Shown: positions 48,908-61,468 of the stretch, piece by piece
Layout: the number at the start of each line of letters is the position of its first letter
Numbering within the stretch: the stretch's first letter is position 1
Source: Pogonophryne albipinna
Taxonomy: Eukaryota; Chordata; Actinopteri; Perciformes; Artedidraconidae
Reading direction: 5' to 3'
Assembly: GCA_028583405.1 (NCBI GenBank)
Contig: CM053256.1
Coordinates: forward strand, 1,172,424-1,236,423
Length of the DNA stretch: 64,000 nucleotides
The notes under the pieces: model-generated
What the model saw: the letters and a program-made list of their open reading frames with translations, nothing else
Databases searched by the model: none
Told to the model about the DNA's origin: nothing
Made by a program: the position numbers and the translations under genes

Positions 48908-49459
48908 AGCTTGAGTACCTTTATTTAGGCATAATGGCCTCACACACACTCACAAGTTAATTACACATGTTAGACATTGCTCCTAAAGGTACAGATTTTA
49001 TTTTGTTTTATATTTATCCTTGTATTTATTTTATATGTTGACATCAGGAGATGTTATACAGTTCTGTATTGCCTTTTATTGATTGTGATTCAAACACTTT
49101 CTTATTATTTATTTTAATATTTTCCAGACATTCTTTTTAGTTGTACAGCTTATTTAACCTTTTAGTTTGACATCAGCCATTATAAATAATATGGCCATCT
49201 GAGTGTGTGTGTGTGTTACTGTTTGTAGTTTGTTTTTAACTGTGTAATACAGTTAATGATTCCAAATGTTAGAGTTCCTTATTTTCATACCAAAACTTGC
49301 ACTACTGTTAAAAATAAATAACAGCAAAAAAAAAATATGCATTTGGGACTTTTTTTTGCTTTTCCTTGTTGTACCGAACCCGTAACCGAACCGTGACCCC
49401 CAAACCGAGGTATGAACCGAACCGTGACTTCTGTGAACCGTTACACCCTTAGCAAATAC

Positions 49460-49700
49460 TGATTATTTGTTTGCCAGTGTTGAGGGCTGTCACACTGGTT
49501 GCCAGGAAGGAGAACAGTCCAGTTTCCAGGAATGACACTGGATGGCTCAACGTGTCTATGAACTCCCTTCCCTCTCTTGCTGCGTGTTTCAGCCATCAGA
49601 CTTTTGGGGAAATATTCATCCCACACAACATCGACTCTGCTAACATGCTCCAGCTGAGAGCATGTCAGTACGGTGAGAACACTTTCTGCACATAATCAAA
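49460..49700. other. Short ORF region, not identified
   Basis: An open frame at 49471-49695 ends in a possible donor (ACGGTGAGAA at 49669-49678). It has no domain I recognise. It could be a lone exon of an old gene or chance. Confidence 0.25.
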
Positions 49701-49799
49701 AAACGTCTTAGCAGCACCAGGTCATAGCATGTTCACAAGAGCAGCCCCATCAAGGATGATGACCTGTACTGTGGGGTGAGATGCATTCTCTTATAAAGA

Positions 49800-50266
49800 A
49801 ATCAGGTCCTCCAAACAGCCCACCAATATGACTTGGTACCAGTTCTCAGCTTGCCCATTTGTGACAATGATGGTGGCCTTTCATGAGTCTTCTTGAGCAT
49901 GGGGCCTTCAGGCGCTGCAGGATTTGATCCATGATGGTGTCGTGTGTCACCAATAGTTTTCTTGGTGACTGTGGTCCCAGCTGCCTTGAAATCATTAACA
50001 AGTTCCTCCCGTGTAGTTCTTGGCTGATACCTCACCTTTCTCATGATCATCAATACCCCACGGGGCGAGATCTTGTGTGGAGCCCCATACCGAGGGCGAT
50101 TGATTGTTGAGTGATGCCCATTTTTTTTTTTTCATCTCCGAATAATCGCACCAACAGTCTCCTTCTCCCCAAGATGCTTTCTGATGGTCTTGTAGCCGAT
50201 CCCAGCCTTGTGCAGATCTACAATCATGTCCCTGAGGTACTTTGACAGCTCTTTAGTCTTGCCCAT
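49800..50266 (-). pseudogene. Tc1/mariner-type transposase relic, N-terminal part
   Basis: On the minus strand it begins [20 protein letters not shown] and continues [14 protein letters not shown]. After breaks it continues as [20 protein letters not shown] and [20 protein letters not shown]. These are the two helix-turn-helix parts of fish Tc1-like transposases. Frameshifts and stops separate the pieces, and the catalytic DDE part is missing. Confidence 0.88.
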
Positions 50267-50319
50267 GGTGGAGAGGTTGGAATCTGATTTACAACCTTTC
50301 CACACCTATTTAGTACCTG

Positions 50320-50469
50320 GTGGACTGGGAGGGTTACGGCCTCGAGGAGCGGTGCTGGGTCCCTCGCTCCCGAGTCCTGGACCCTGTGATGATAAGGGCC
50401 TTTCACAGGGCTCATCCAGACAAGCCTGGTGGTCGCCAGGAAGCTCCCGTAGAGGGGGGGGTACTGTGA
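50320..50469 (+). pseudogene. Ty3/Gypsy chromovirus integrase tail with chromodomain
   Basis: The frame reads [20 protein letters not shown], then [17 protein letters not shown] and a stop. This is the chromodomain that guides chromovirus integration to marked chromatin, usually the end of pol. It is followed at once by a purine tract (GAGGGGGGGGTAC) and an LTR start, as expected. The upstream part of pol is gone. Confidence 0.88.
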
Positions 50470-50717
50470 GGATCTGCAGTACTTCGTCCTTCTTTTTCCC
50501 CTATCTGTGTTTGTTTAGTCTGTTTGTTTGTCTGTGTGTGTGTCTGTCTTCCTGGCTAGGCGTGGCTACCTACATTCCGATTCCCGCCAACTCACCTCCT
50601 CAGCTGCTGCTCATCTCACTGATTGCCACTACTGACCTGCACCTGCTTAAAACCCTGGTTCCCATCCTCAGACATCGCCAGTTCTTCGTTTATTCTTCAG
50701 TGGTAAACTATCGTCCA
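50465..50717 (+). mobile_element. Gypsy LTR, first part
   Basis: It starts TGTGAGGATCTGC directly after the polypurine tract. It seems to stop at a large insertion (50718-58681) and to go on at about 58682-59175, which ends GAATCCTAACA and carries the polyadenylation-like AATAAAGCC. The start and end words (TGT.AGGAT / ATCCTAACA) are inverted as LTR ends should be. Confidence 0.6.
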
Positions 50718-51717
50718 CACTTAAAAAAAAATCGTAAAAAAATGGTCAAAGTACTGGTAGCAGCGGCTGCCAAACAAAAACCCTTAAATTAAAGTAAAGT
50801 ACTTTAACTGAAATAACGTGAATAAGCCATTAATTTACGGGAATTGTCCTTAAAGATTTTACAGGAAAACACTTTAATTTTACAGATGTATCTGCTCTTT
50901 TTACAGTCAATAACCTTTAATAAAAGTACAGCACTAAAACTTCTACGGGCAAAAAACCCGTAAAAAAACGGTCAAATGACTGGCAGCAGCGGCTGCTAAA
51001 CAAAAACCATAAAATTAAAGTAAAAATACTTTAACTGAAATAAAGTGCAAAAGCAATTAGTATACAGAAATTGTACTTAATGATTTTAGAGGAATCTTTC
51101 CTCTCTTTTCAAAATCCATTGTCTTAAAATGTTACATTCAAATACCTTAAATAAAGTTCTGATGAGAAAAACTGTTTTTTACATTTTTTTTTATTAGATT
51201 TGTATGATCAAACTCTAAAATAAATACAGAACCTAAAGTTCTACAGCTAGAATACTGTTATTTTACAGCTTTTTTCTAACAAGAACAAATGTTCTGTAGG
51301 GAACAATTACAATTACAAAACTTAAAATATAAAAATATTTGTAGAATTAGAGTACAACTAATGAATACAGCATTTAATATTTAAACATCATACTTATAAA
51401 CAGTAGAAACAAAAAGTAAGTTGAATTTTTTAAGATTACTTTGAAACATTCTCAACTGAAAATAACAGAAATTACAAAATGGCGACATACAGTATGTTCA
51501 CATTGTCCATTTGAAGGAGCAGTGTGCAGGATTTAGTACGTCTAACAATGGGGATGTAGGTTCCAACCAATGGATAACTTGTTCACTCACCCTCCTATCC
51601 CAAGTTTGTAGGAGAATGTATATTGGCAGCAAAAAACTTGAGGCCCAATCATGTTTCCTCTGTCCATTCTGCACTACTGTAGACGTGGCAGTGCAACCTA
51701 GAGGACAAAAAGATCAG

Positions 51718-51838
51718 AATCAGAAACGGGTTTATTGCCAGGTAGGTTCACACGTACGAGGAATTTGACTAGGTTTCGTGGTGCATACATACAAATAAAA
51801 AACAAAAATCAAAAAAAGTACACAGATAGCGAACTATA
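51718..51838. repeat. Interspersed repeat ('gaatcagaaacgggtttattgcc')
   Basis: The AGAATCAGAAACGGGTTTAT start and the 'caggtaggttcacacgtacgaggaattt' continuation are a widespread fish repeat signature. Its right border meets the TTAA element. Confidence 0.6.
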
Positions 51839-51842
51839 TTAA

Positions 51843-52697
51843 CCTGTTAAGCCCGAGAGACCCCGGTAACGCGGGCCTCCTGCAATATCTTGCAAAAAAC
51901 AGTGTCTGAGGGCATGTTCATTTAATAAACTATGAATGTTTTATATCGATGTAACAGAAAGAAACTCATCTAACTGATCATTTTAAAAAAAAAAAATTTT
52001 TAAAAACCACAATGCTAACGCTGAGCCTCTGAATTAGCAACGAGCGAAAAATGCTAACAGATGACTGCACGGAAATTCACTCACAAAACCTTATTATTTA
52101 TCTTTGCTGCACATCTCAACCCATCGTTTCACATCGTGAGGGGACACAGAATCGATGGGTACCCTCATTATCACTCAATTATTACCATCTTTTTTTTTTA
52201 ACATGAGTGTGTGCGGGACGATTTCCCTTCGATTATATTGGCTCTAACGGTCAGAAAGAGATGTTACATGTCAAAATCGAACAAGGGGGGCCAGAGATAA
52301 GGAAAATCCACCCAAATGGCCCCAGAAGAGGTTTTTTTTTGCTAAATCTGTCTAAAAAGGTCAAATATCACTTGTTTTGCATCAATCTTGATACAGGGTA
52401 CTTATTATATGTTGTACTTTGGATTCCTAAAGCTATTAGTCTACTAACCCATCATCCAAGGTTAGTTTTCACTATAAGTAAAAAATAAGTTTTTTACTAT
52501 GTTCAATCTGAATTTTCTTTAAAATAAAAAACATCTATATAGATTCTGACTTTTCTACATCCAACTCAAAGGTTTATCATTACTTTGAGAGAAAAGATTA
52601 TTAATTTAACCCTTTTAGAAGGGAGGATATGGTCATTTGTTCTGGGAATGTCATTTTCGAGCCTGAGACCTGAAAAACAGGCTCAGGGCTAAACAGG
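51843..52697. mobile_element. piggyBac-type non-autonomous element
   Basis: It is flanked by TTAA on both sides (51839-51842, 52698-52701). The inverted ends are CCTGTTAAGCCC / GGGCTAAACAGG. It is 855 bp. Related internal sequence (a 'ccccggta' word plus 'gcaa.atcttgcaa') appears at 54058-54180 and 56509-56650, so this family has at least three members here. Confidence 0.8.
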
Positions 52698-52701
52698 TTA
52701 A

Positions 52702-54826
52702 GAACACTGGAATAAAAATATAGTAAGATAGCAATAAAATAAAGCAGTAATTTACATCGAAATAGAATGCAATAAATTATAGAATATAAAATATGTGCAG
52801 TAAGCAATATTTAAACATTGCATTATTTATCGTCCTGTGATCTCCATTATGTAATGCTTAGAGTCTGCGTTACAGCTACAGCTGTGGAGTTTCGGTCATA
52901 CCGCCAACAGTCTATTTCCTTAAAATGGTACATATCGCTGAATCTATATTTTCATCTTCAGGTGATTAAATTTGCATAATGTCCCTGTACAATAAGATTC
53001 GAGCATTTTGTAATCCAGTGAGGAAATTCAAGACCAGTAAATATTGATTGATTAAACAACACTAAATAAAATTGTAGTGTTTTCTTCAAACTCAGACTCT
53101 CTGCTGCGGCTGTACCTCAAAGACAAAACAATTGTCTGATGATCTTTATTGAACAATGTCTGATTGTCCTGTACATGTACAATGTGGGGGATTTTTTAAA
53201 TACTTTACCAAACCACATTCAATATTATGTTAGACACAAGTTAGTTATTACTCACATATCAAAGTCTTTTTATCTGCAAGATGGAAGAATAGCTGGGTGC
53301 TGCCTGGAGAGACTGATGAGAGGGACACAGGCTGTCTTCAGGAGCTTTCAATACAAAGCCATCACATCTTCTCTTCCATAGTCTTCACTGTCCACTGGTG
53401 CTCTGTCAAAAGAGTGAACATCACAGCTGTCGTGTTAACCCTTTGTTACACAACATACAACCAACATGCGTCAAAAGTGACCCGAATTAGTTTTAATTGT
53501 AAATATCTTTGCAATAAATTACTTCAATCATTCAGGATTCCAGATATTCCTCAATTAACCTGTTTTGGATCAACACCAATTCTAATTTTTATTTTTCCTT
53601 TCTTACTTTTTGAATACAAATCATGTTTGTATCAAACATTACCCGTATTCTTTTGCTATGTTATTTCATGCATGGCTGAGTGTTTCTTTACTATACATTT
53701 TCAAAAATAATTAATTTTAGCAGTGATTTGGACCAAGCATGTATGATGTAGTAATACAAAAAGTATTTTAGTTCACACTGTGTGACATTAGCTAGTCATG
53801 TTAGCTTGCAATATATAGAGCAGAGCTAACTAGCAAGTTAGCCGAACATTAGCGGTTAGCTGTTTATGCTATGCTAGCTGTTGGCTACTGAACATTAACA
53901 AACTGGATTCCGCTGTAAGAAAGCTGTGAAACTGTACATTAAAGTTGGCGACAACACTGTGACACCCCGCTGCATGTTTATGTGTAATTCTCCCGCGTTG
54001 GAGACGAGAGGGTGGGGGCAGCACTGCAATAAGCTGTAAACTAACGTTAGCAGCCACATGTTAAGCCGGGTTTCCCGGGCGCAACATCTTGCAAGAAACA
54101 GCATCTCAGGGCTTCTTAACATTTAACAACCTATTAATGATGCATACCCACTTAACGGGAAGAAACTCAGCTAACTAGAAGAAGAAACGTAACCTTAAAT
54201 AACAAATAAAACATTCACAAACTAAGGATTATCTAAATACATGTTTAACTCCATTACAGTTGCAGGACTCACCAGATCTCAAGTCTTCTGTTCTTTGTTG
54301 ACGTCCCGATGCTCATATTTAACATGTAGATGTAAAATGATCCCGATAATAATCCATAAACTTCTGCAGTAGACATACAGACAGCTGTAGCTCCGCAGGA
54401 GGAAACCCGCTCAAACCGGCTCAAACTGACGTGGATGTTTAATGTGTACAACAGGCGCGGACAGTTCTCCTTGGCAGGTTTCTTCGATTACGTTTATATT
54501 AACCAATCAGGAGTGTTGTGGACTCATTCCAAACATGCCTGACTTGTCTGCCGTGTTATGGCTGAATTCTATTTCAAGTGCCGTAGCTCTGGCTGTCGGC
54601 CAGAATCCGAAAACCATACATTATACTACATGTAAGACTAAGGCTTATTACTGTATATTGACCAATGGGGAAAAAAACACAGCAACAGAACACATAAATA
54701 AAACAAGGATAACTGTGACTTATTGTTGAGTAAGTAACAGTGTGTTTTAAACCCTGCAGAGATTTCTCCACTTTCTATGATTTTAATTTTTTTTAATGAT
54801 ATTGTCAACTGTAGATGTTTACAATA
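52702..54826. other. Non-coding stretch inside the composite block
   Basis: I recognise no exon. It holds a fragment related to the 51843 element at 54058-54180 and a TA-rich 'gctagct' rich zone at 53800-53890. The longest frames (for example 53297-53710) carry no domain. Confidence 0.4.
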
Positions 54827-55504
54827 CACTCTTAAAACTATTGGGTTAAAAAATAACCCAATCATAACCCAGCTGCTGAGTCACTATAGGACAGAACACG
54901 CGCTGGGTTGTCTTAACCCATGTGCTGGGCTGGATAATTTTAACCCATGTGCTGGGTTGTTTATTTGACCCAAGCTAGTGATTGAAATTAACTATATCAC
55001 TGGGTTAAATATAAACCATACATTGAGTTGTTCATTTGACCCAAGCTATTGATTGAAATTAACTATATTGTTGGGCTAAATAGAATATAATAATAATGAA
55101 AAATGAATTATCTCCAAACACACCGTATATATATAAAAAATACCTTTATTGATAATTTGAACAGCTTTGGCAAATCGCCAACATTCCATTTCCACTATAA
55201 CAGAACAATGCATTTTAGCACAATACAAATTCAATATATTTAACTCTTTAAAAAAAAAAAAAACAGTGCTAGGGCCTTGATAAATATCTGTGTGTATTTT
55301 AACCATCACTTATGAGTGAACACAATTTTCAGGAACAGTTCTGCGTATTAATTTAACACATGAACCATAAAGACCCAATACATATAAAAGTATAAAACAA
55401 CATCTACGAACAGTTCTTCAACTTCAAGCTGAACAATAAGAACTATGTCAATGAACACAACAGAACACAGATGTAAAGCAGCAGGATGTAAACAGAGGAG
55501 AACT

Positions 55505-55616
<112 letters not shown>

Positions 55617-55944
55617 TTGTTAAAGTGCAATTCTATTTTCACCTGTGACTCCATTTTCAAGGCCGGCCAGCGTTCCAGGGTCTCTCCAACAGGTTTGCGC
55701 CGCAGGGCAAAGGTAGTCTGCATTAACTTTTAAATCATGGGAATGATATTGTTATAATGTTCAAGTAACTCTGCCCTTGTATCAAAGACAGCAGCACAAA
55801 GTTTGCATCTCTAAGCCATTGGAAAACGTAACAATATTCACAGGCACCATCACAAATCTAACATAATTTCAGTGTTGAGCACTAAATATTCATTCACATT
55901 TTAGTATGTGGAATAAACATGGACGCAGGAAGGGGCTTTGCTCC

Positions 55945-56113
55945 CACAATGCAGTTCGGCTAAGCGTGATGTCACCCCATTCAAAGTGAATGGGCAGAAG
56001 CGTCAATGCACGCCGCCATGTGTAGGGGCCGTAACGGCGTGCGTTGAAGCTTCAACGCTTCTGCCCATTCACTTTGAATGGAGTGACGTCACGCTTTGCC
56101 AAACTGCATTGTG
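55945..56113. repeat. Foldback (hairpin) MITE
   Basis: The two arms (55945-56015 and 56035-56113) are complementary almost throughout, sharing ACAATGCAGTT, AAGCGTGA and the block CATTCAAAGTGAATGGGCAG. The loop is about 20 bp. The whole could fold into one long stem. Confidence 0.9.
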
Positions 56114-56274
56114 ACAATCAAATCATATGCCAGTACAAGCTCTAGCCAATCAAACCGCGTGCTTGTGTCCGGGGCGGGATTATCATGTGATTGGTTGTTG
56201 GTCGAGCTTCAGACAAGCCCGCCGCCATATATCTGCCAGTTGCTTCAGTCTCATTAAGAGAAAAAAGATTGAAG

Positions 56275-57095
56275 GTTAGCTGGGTTGCAAAGTTTTCACA
56301 AAATGAGAAACACTATTTTCGAACCTAAAATGGCAGCAGGTGGCGTGCTTTTTTTTTTTTGTTACAGCATGCATGTCTGTGCATGTTTTATTAACTTAGA
56401 CTAGAGGCATAGAGGATTTACGTTAATTTTATCCACTAACGTTGTACCATAACCGTGCGTTCTGCATGTTTGTAAAAGCAAGCTAACTTGAAACACTAGA
56501 CTATTAATCTGTTAAATCCGGCAGCCCCCGGTACCGAGGGCTTATTGCTCACGAAACTTTGTCTCAGGGCTTCTTAACATTTAAAAACCTATTAATGTGT
56601 CATACCCACTTAACGAAACTCAGCTAACTGACGATACGAACCATTTTTACCGAAACAAAACACAAGTCTCACAAGAAGCGTCTAAATTAGCCTTGAGCGA
56701 AAAAATGCCAACTCACGGTAGAAATACTTTATTATACTTATCGTAACTGCACATACAAGATATCAGATTAAAGCTGAGATTCCACAGATTCTAGAAGTAT
56801 TAGTATCATCACTGCGCGATCATTACCTTTGCTGAGTTACATGTATTTGAAAACGCTGGGGGGTATAAATTACTTTTTAAAAATGAATAGTCTAGTGTTT
56901 CAAGTTAGCTTGCTTTTACAAACATGCAGAACGCACGGTTATGGTACATTGTAGTGGATCAAATGAACGTAAATCCTCTATGCCTCTAAGTTAATAAAAC
57001 ATGCCCAGAAATGCGGTAAAAAAAAGAAGAAAACGCGCCGCCTGCCGCCATTTTAGGTTCGACTTTTCCAGAAAACTTTTGCAACACAAACGTTC
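56275..57095. repeat. Large inverted repeat with a 380-bp spacer
   Basis: The left arm 56275-56506 and the right arm 56886-57095 are inverted copies (for example CGAACCTAAAATGGCAGCAG, CCATAACCGTGCGTTCTGCA, GTAAAAGCAAGCTAACTTGA). The spacer resembles the 51843 piggyBac-type family. Confidence 0.85.
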
Positions 57096-58690
57096 CACTT
57101 TGAGATATAACTTAAAACAATATAAAAATACTGTCTTACACGTAAGTTAAATCATTTTTCAAGTGAGGCAGATATTAAATGTAGGCTAGCTAACAAGAGC
57201 TCAAATCAAACTAACACACCATGCGACACAAAGTGCATTAGATGCAGAAATTAATAACACATCATTTAAATACTGTGCAAAGGCAAGACGTAACTCACCA
57301 GAGTAGTGCGGCCAAAAAAAAGGATCACGAGCACGGTGGGCAAAGTATTCTTAAAAGTCTGAGCGATTTCAACCGAGGCGAGGAGCTAATGGCGGACTCT
57401 GGTGAAGGCATGGGTGATAGAACGTCTAGGCACGTCGGGGGCGGAGCACATACGTGATGACGTCAGACCAGCGTCAGACAGATTCAGTAAAAAATTTTGA
57501 GTACTATTACCAATATGACCCAAAGTGGTTGAACACTGTATACACAATATTAAAAATCAGTTCATAGTCATCAGAAAATTTGCGGTGAATTAACTTTTTT
57601 AAATGTTTGAGTTAAAACAACCCATTTTCTTTCAGAAGCTTGTAATGTTCGGTCTTACAGTGTATAATAGTACGTACATCCGTTTGAATTCCAACCCTTC
57701 GAATGGACAAGCTGCTGCCTCCAATCTGGTGTGCATACCGATTCTGTTTCATACATATTGTAGCCTATATGTCACAGTGAATGTGAGAAATCAGTGGTTT
57801 TGCAAGAACACTGGTGATTCTGTGAAATCACTGGCTGATTAGTGGTTTTGCAATATCACTGTTGTGGTTGTAGAGGTTTTTCAAAATCACTTACTAGTGA
57901 TTCAACAAGTTACAGAATTGTATAATTATATAAATATAGGTAAAATATAGTGATACAATATAGGTTACATACCTTGTGTTTTGATGTGAGAAATGACAAA
58001 AAGATGGTTCCAGAATGATTCAGAAGTGGGAAAATGAATAAAGCAACCTCTGGGTTAAAAATAACCCAGGCAGGTGTTCAACTGCAATTGAAGCCCTAAT
58101 AACCCCTTTGACCCAGCATGAACAACCCACCAGTGTGTTTACAGTACACAAATAACCCATAATTATGACCCAGCCAAATAACCCAGCATTTTTTAGTGTA
58201 TAATAAGTTAGGAATTTAATGAAAACATATTTATTTACTTTTGTTTCAACATTGGATATTTTGTGTTTGTGGTGGATTCAATCGAATATTGAGAAAATGA
58301 TTTATGCTTTTTTTTTTACAGTTTTATGTTTACCTTAAATGTGCAAAGAAATATCTTAAAGTTTTATAATAGTAATACACTTTTGTATTACGAGTTACAT
58401 ATTTAATTACAGATAATACTTTTTATTTTACGCACATCTGCATGTATTTTCTGAAAGTGCAAAAATACTGTAAATATTATATAGTACATTTTATGTAAAA
58501 AAAAATGAAATAAACGTTATTTGTTGTTATTGTCAAAATACTTAAAATAATGTTTTGGGTTGTTCATTTATGGTTAATATCTGTCATTTTACAGGATTTT
58601 GCAAGTTATTTAAAAAAATATGATAATTACTATAAAAATGTACAGTTATTTCCTGTAAAATTATGATCTTTTTTTACAGTGCAGGCCTAC
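57096..58690. other. Right part of the composite block
   Basis: AT-rich DNA with the subterminal 'aataaccca' words of the inner element up to 58198, then the right end of the outer element. The 'gtggttttgcaa.atcac' word repeats several times at 57795-57895, a small local tandem repeat. No gene is seen. Confidence 0.45.
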
Positions 58691-59175
58691 AAGTGTTTTT
58701 CCTAGCGACCTTTTGATGCTCATTGTGAAAGGATATTATTTTTTTCCTAATCCTGCTTGTTTTTCCTGTTCCAGATCCACATTACATTACATTGCATTTA
58801 GCTGACGCTTTTATCCAAAGCGACTTACAATAAGTGCGTTCGACCAACAAAATACAAACTTGAAGAAAACAGAATCATATAAGTACATCAGGTTTCATAG
58901 AGCTAAAACATTTCAAGTGCTACTCAACTGGCTTTAGGTAAGCCAGTCCTTTATTAGTATATAAGTACTTTGTTAATAGTCCAGCCGCTCTGCCTGCTAC
59001 GTCCAGCCTCCCCTCCAGGTCAGCCCAGCCCCACGTCTTCCCTCTACGAGTTCTTCGTCAACTCCTTTTCAGTGTCGTGGACAAAATAAAGCCTTTTTTG
59101 ACACTTCACCACAGTCTCAGTTTAGTGCTTGCATAGCGGGTTCTCATCTCCAGTCACTTCTCGGGAATCCTAACA
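58682..59175 (+). mobile_element. Gypsy LTR, second part, with a nested repeat
   Basis: It is C-rich, with an AATAAAGCC at about 59088 and the end AATCCTAACA. It looks like the R-U5 side of an LTR whose start is at 50465. A common fish repeat ('tttagctgacgcttttatcc', 'aaagcgacttacaataagtg') sits in it at about 58778-58960. Confidence 0.5.
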
Positions 59176-59838
59176 GTATTAGTAGTTAAATGGTTCAGTG
59201 TGTTATATTAAAGCTGTTGATGTTTAATAGAATATAGAAAAAACATGTTTTCATAATTATTTTAGATTCTGCAGTGCAATTCTAATTTGTACATATATTT
59301 TCTAAATAAATTATTTCAGGGCTCTGATTTCAGTCATTAGGTTGTTCTGTGTGATATCAAACTGAAGGTGTTTAAGAGGAAGAAAAACATGATTGTTGTT
59401 TTATTTTCTTATAAATATAAAGTAAAAAATATGAAAACATAACATTAAATATAAAGTAAAGGAAGGGGCAGAAAACCCACTGGGCTTATTCGAAGCCTCC
59501 ACCTAAATAATGTTGAAATTGACAATGTTACACAGAACACAAGTTTAATATACAACAAATAATAATCATTAAATAGTGATGGCAAACATTTTATAATAAA
59601 AAAAAGAAAGTGTAATCTCTATTTCTGCAGTTAATGCATTCTTAAAGAATCCTATTATGAGATTTGAATCCATATGGTTCAATTATGAATGTAATGTTTA
59701 CACCAGCCTCAACGCTGTGATTTAAAGTATGATTATCCTATATCTTCTTGACTTAACAGGAGTATAACCTTGTGAGCGAGGCCTGTGAGAAAGCTTTTTC
59801 CTCGATAAGAATACCAATATCCTCCTCCTCTTCTTCAG
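59176..59838. other. AT-rich non-coding stretch upstream of the third Ig locus
   Basis: I recognise no exon or repeat end. The acceptor of the first Ig exon (TCTTCTTCAG) closes this stretch. A signal-peptide exon for the third locus was looked for and not found. Confidence 0.4.
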
Positions 59839-60094
59839 GTGCTCCAGGTGTGCAGGCCTGGGATCAGATCTCCCGGGACGGGCAGGTGACGGCTGGTCTC
59901 AGTAAGACGTTCACCTGCTCCTCTTCCTGCAGCCCGGACTGCGTCTTCAGCTGGTCCTTAAAGGGCCTCACGGTCAACGGGAGCTCGCTGACGTGGACTC
60001 CTGATGGACGGGACAACACGCTAGAGTTACAGTAACGTTCTCAATCCACGAACAGGAGCCTCAAGCAGCATCAGCTCCATAGTCGACATTAGGA
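59839..60094 (+). pseudogene. Third locus, Ig exon 1, frameshifted
   Basis: The frame starts APGVQAWDQISRDGQVTAGL, has FTCSSSCSPDC and FSWSLKG, and stops at a TAA (60034-60036) after LELQ. In a second frame the end of the domain is readable: VLNPRTGASSSISSIVDIR and a GTAAGT donor. A deletion of two bases at the second Ig cysteine would explain both. Confidence 0.7.
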
Positions 60095-60433
60095 GTAAGT
60101 ATAGCTGGTTCATCAATGTACCAGGTGTGCAGATGTGGAAGTAGTTAATATCACTTATTTAAAGGTCACCTATTATGCAACATCCACTTGTTCATGTATT
60201 TTATACATAAACACGTGTCCCCTCTGTGTAAAGAGATTCTGAAAGTTTCAGGAAAAAAGATTCTCTCTCTTTTTGTCCTGATCCATTTTTATAAAAACCT
60301 GTCTGAAAATGAGCTGATCAGATTTTGGCCACTTTATGATATCATAGCGATTTTTTGGCTTGTGTAACCATTAGCCAATCACCAACCAAAGTAACACCCG
60401 CCCACCTTATCACCTGAATCTCCTCCTAGAGCA

Positions 60434-61013
60434 CCAATAGGCGCTTTCACAGTATAGTTCCGATAGTTCTTGAAATGTTGCGTTCACACCAAAAAAATCC
60501 GGAACTAGACCTTAGTTCATGAGAACCTTTTCACCCCCTTTTTAGTCCCTGCTAGAGAGCAGGTACTTTCCTGGGGAAAAAAAGGTTCCCATTTCTGATT
60601 GGCTGGGCGAATTGCAAACCACGCCCCGTAAAACTCCGAAAAGTTTTGTGAAGCCGCCATTGTATTTGCTGGCATTAGCATTATTAGCATTAGCCCAGCG
60701 CACCAACGGAGAGAGACTAATTTATGGCAACACAAAAAAAACATGGGAGCGGTGGAGTGATGAGGAGGTGTCGGCGTTCTGGCGATTTACTCGGAAGGCT
60801 TCGGGCGGCATTATACGCCGTGAAGTTGTTTGTGGCCTGCCAGTAAACCCAAAGCAGAAGAAGAAGAAGTGACGTCAGCGGCTTAATTTTCCTAATCCTT
60901 CCCCAGGGACTTATTCCGGTGTGAAAGAGATCTGCTCTTTAGTGAGTTCTGATGAACTAAAGAGTTCTGATGAACTAAGCACGGCAAAGTACTTGGTGTG
61001 AAAGCGCCTATTG
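60434..61013. mobile_element. Inner MITE 1 with a SANT/Myb-like ORF
   Basis: The ends CAATAGGCGCTTTCACA and GTGAAAGCGCCTATTG are inverted. An open frame at 60612-60872 has TWERWSDEEVSAFWRFTRK, like the first helix of a Myb/SANT domain, as found in the second protein of Harbinger transposons. This suggests a Harbinger-derived MITE, but no TWA duplication was seen. Confidence 0.65.
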
Positions 61014-61081
61014 TGTTATTTTTAAACAAATATCTCTCAGAGGGGAGTGGCTCCTTATTTTCATCTAAAGTAACAGACAGA

Positions 61082-61468
61082 GGGTGTTTCTCAATGTCAA
61101 GGAAAGCTGCTCCAGAGCCACTATTTCAAGCATACTACGTCATTGAGTGCCGCCGAAGGACTATTCCAATGTCCAGCATACTTGGAATTCTACCGAGGCC
61201 GGCGTACTTCGTAGCGAGAAATTTCGAGGCTGCACATGTATAGACTCCACGGTCTTAAAATCCCCACAATGCTTCGGACCAATTTCCAAATCTTTGGCGG
61301 AAATCGCGCTCCATTTAAGGCGGGGCCTCGCATATGACGCACACCTGCACACCTGTTCCACAATTCTTCGTTTTCCGAGGCTAGGAAGGATTCTTGCCTC
61401 GCTTCTGAAGCAAGTAACTCGGAAGACATGTGTTACTAAGCAAGCGTCCTCGACATTGAGAAACACCC
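61082..61468. mobile_element. Inner MITE 2
   Basis: The inverted ends GGGTGTTTCTCAATGTC and GACATTGAGAAACACCC are perfect. It lies 68 bp after inner MITE 1. The frames over it have no domain. Confidence 0.85.

Larger units (their letters stand above)
48330..49451 (+). mobile_element. hAT (ZBED-type) internal-deletion element
   Basis: The ends TAAGGGTTTAACGGT and ACCGTTACACCCTTA are inverted, with the 8-bp duplication GCAAATAC on both sides (48322-48329, 49452-49459). Repeated 'accgaaccgtgac' words lie at both ends, as expected for transposase-binding sites. It carries the first and last parts of a transposase gene. Confidence 0.92.

Noticed and set aside
49471..49695. A host exon with a GTGAGA donor
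   Set aside because: There is no acceptor, no domain and no partner exon, so it is listed only as an unidentified region.
50208..50792. A 194-codon plus-strand frame
   Set aside because: It lies in a different frame from the chromodomain reading and continues through the stop and LTR. It is low-complexity.
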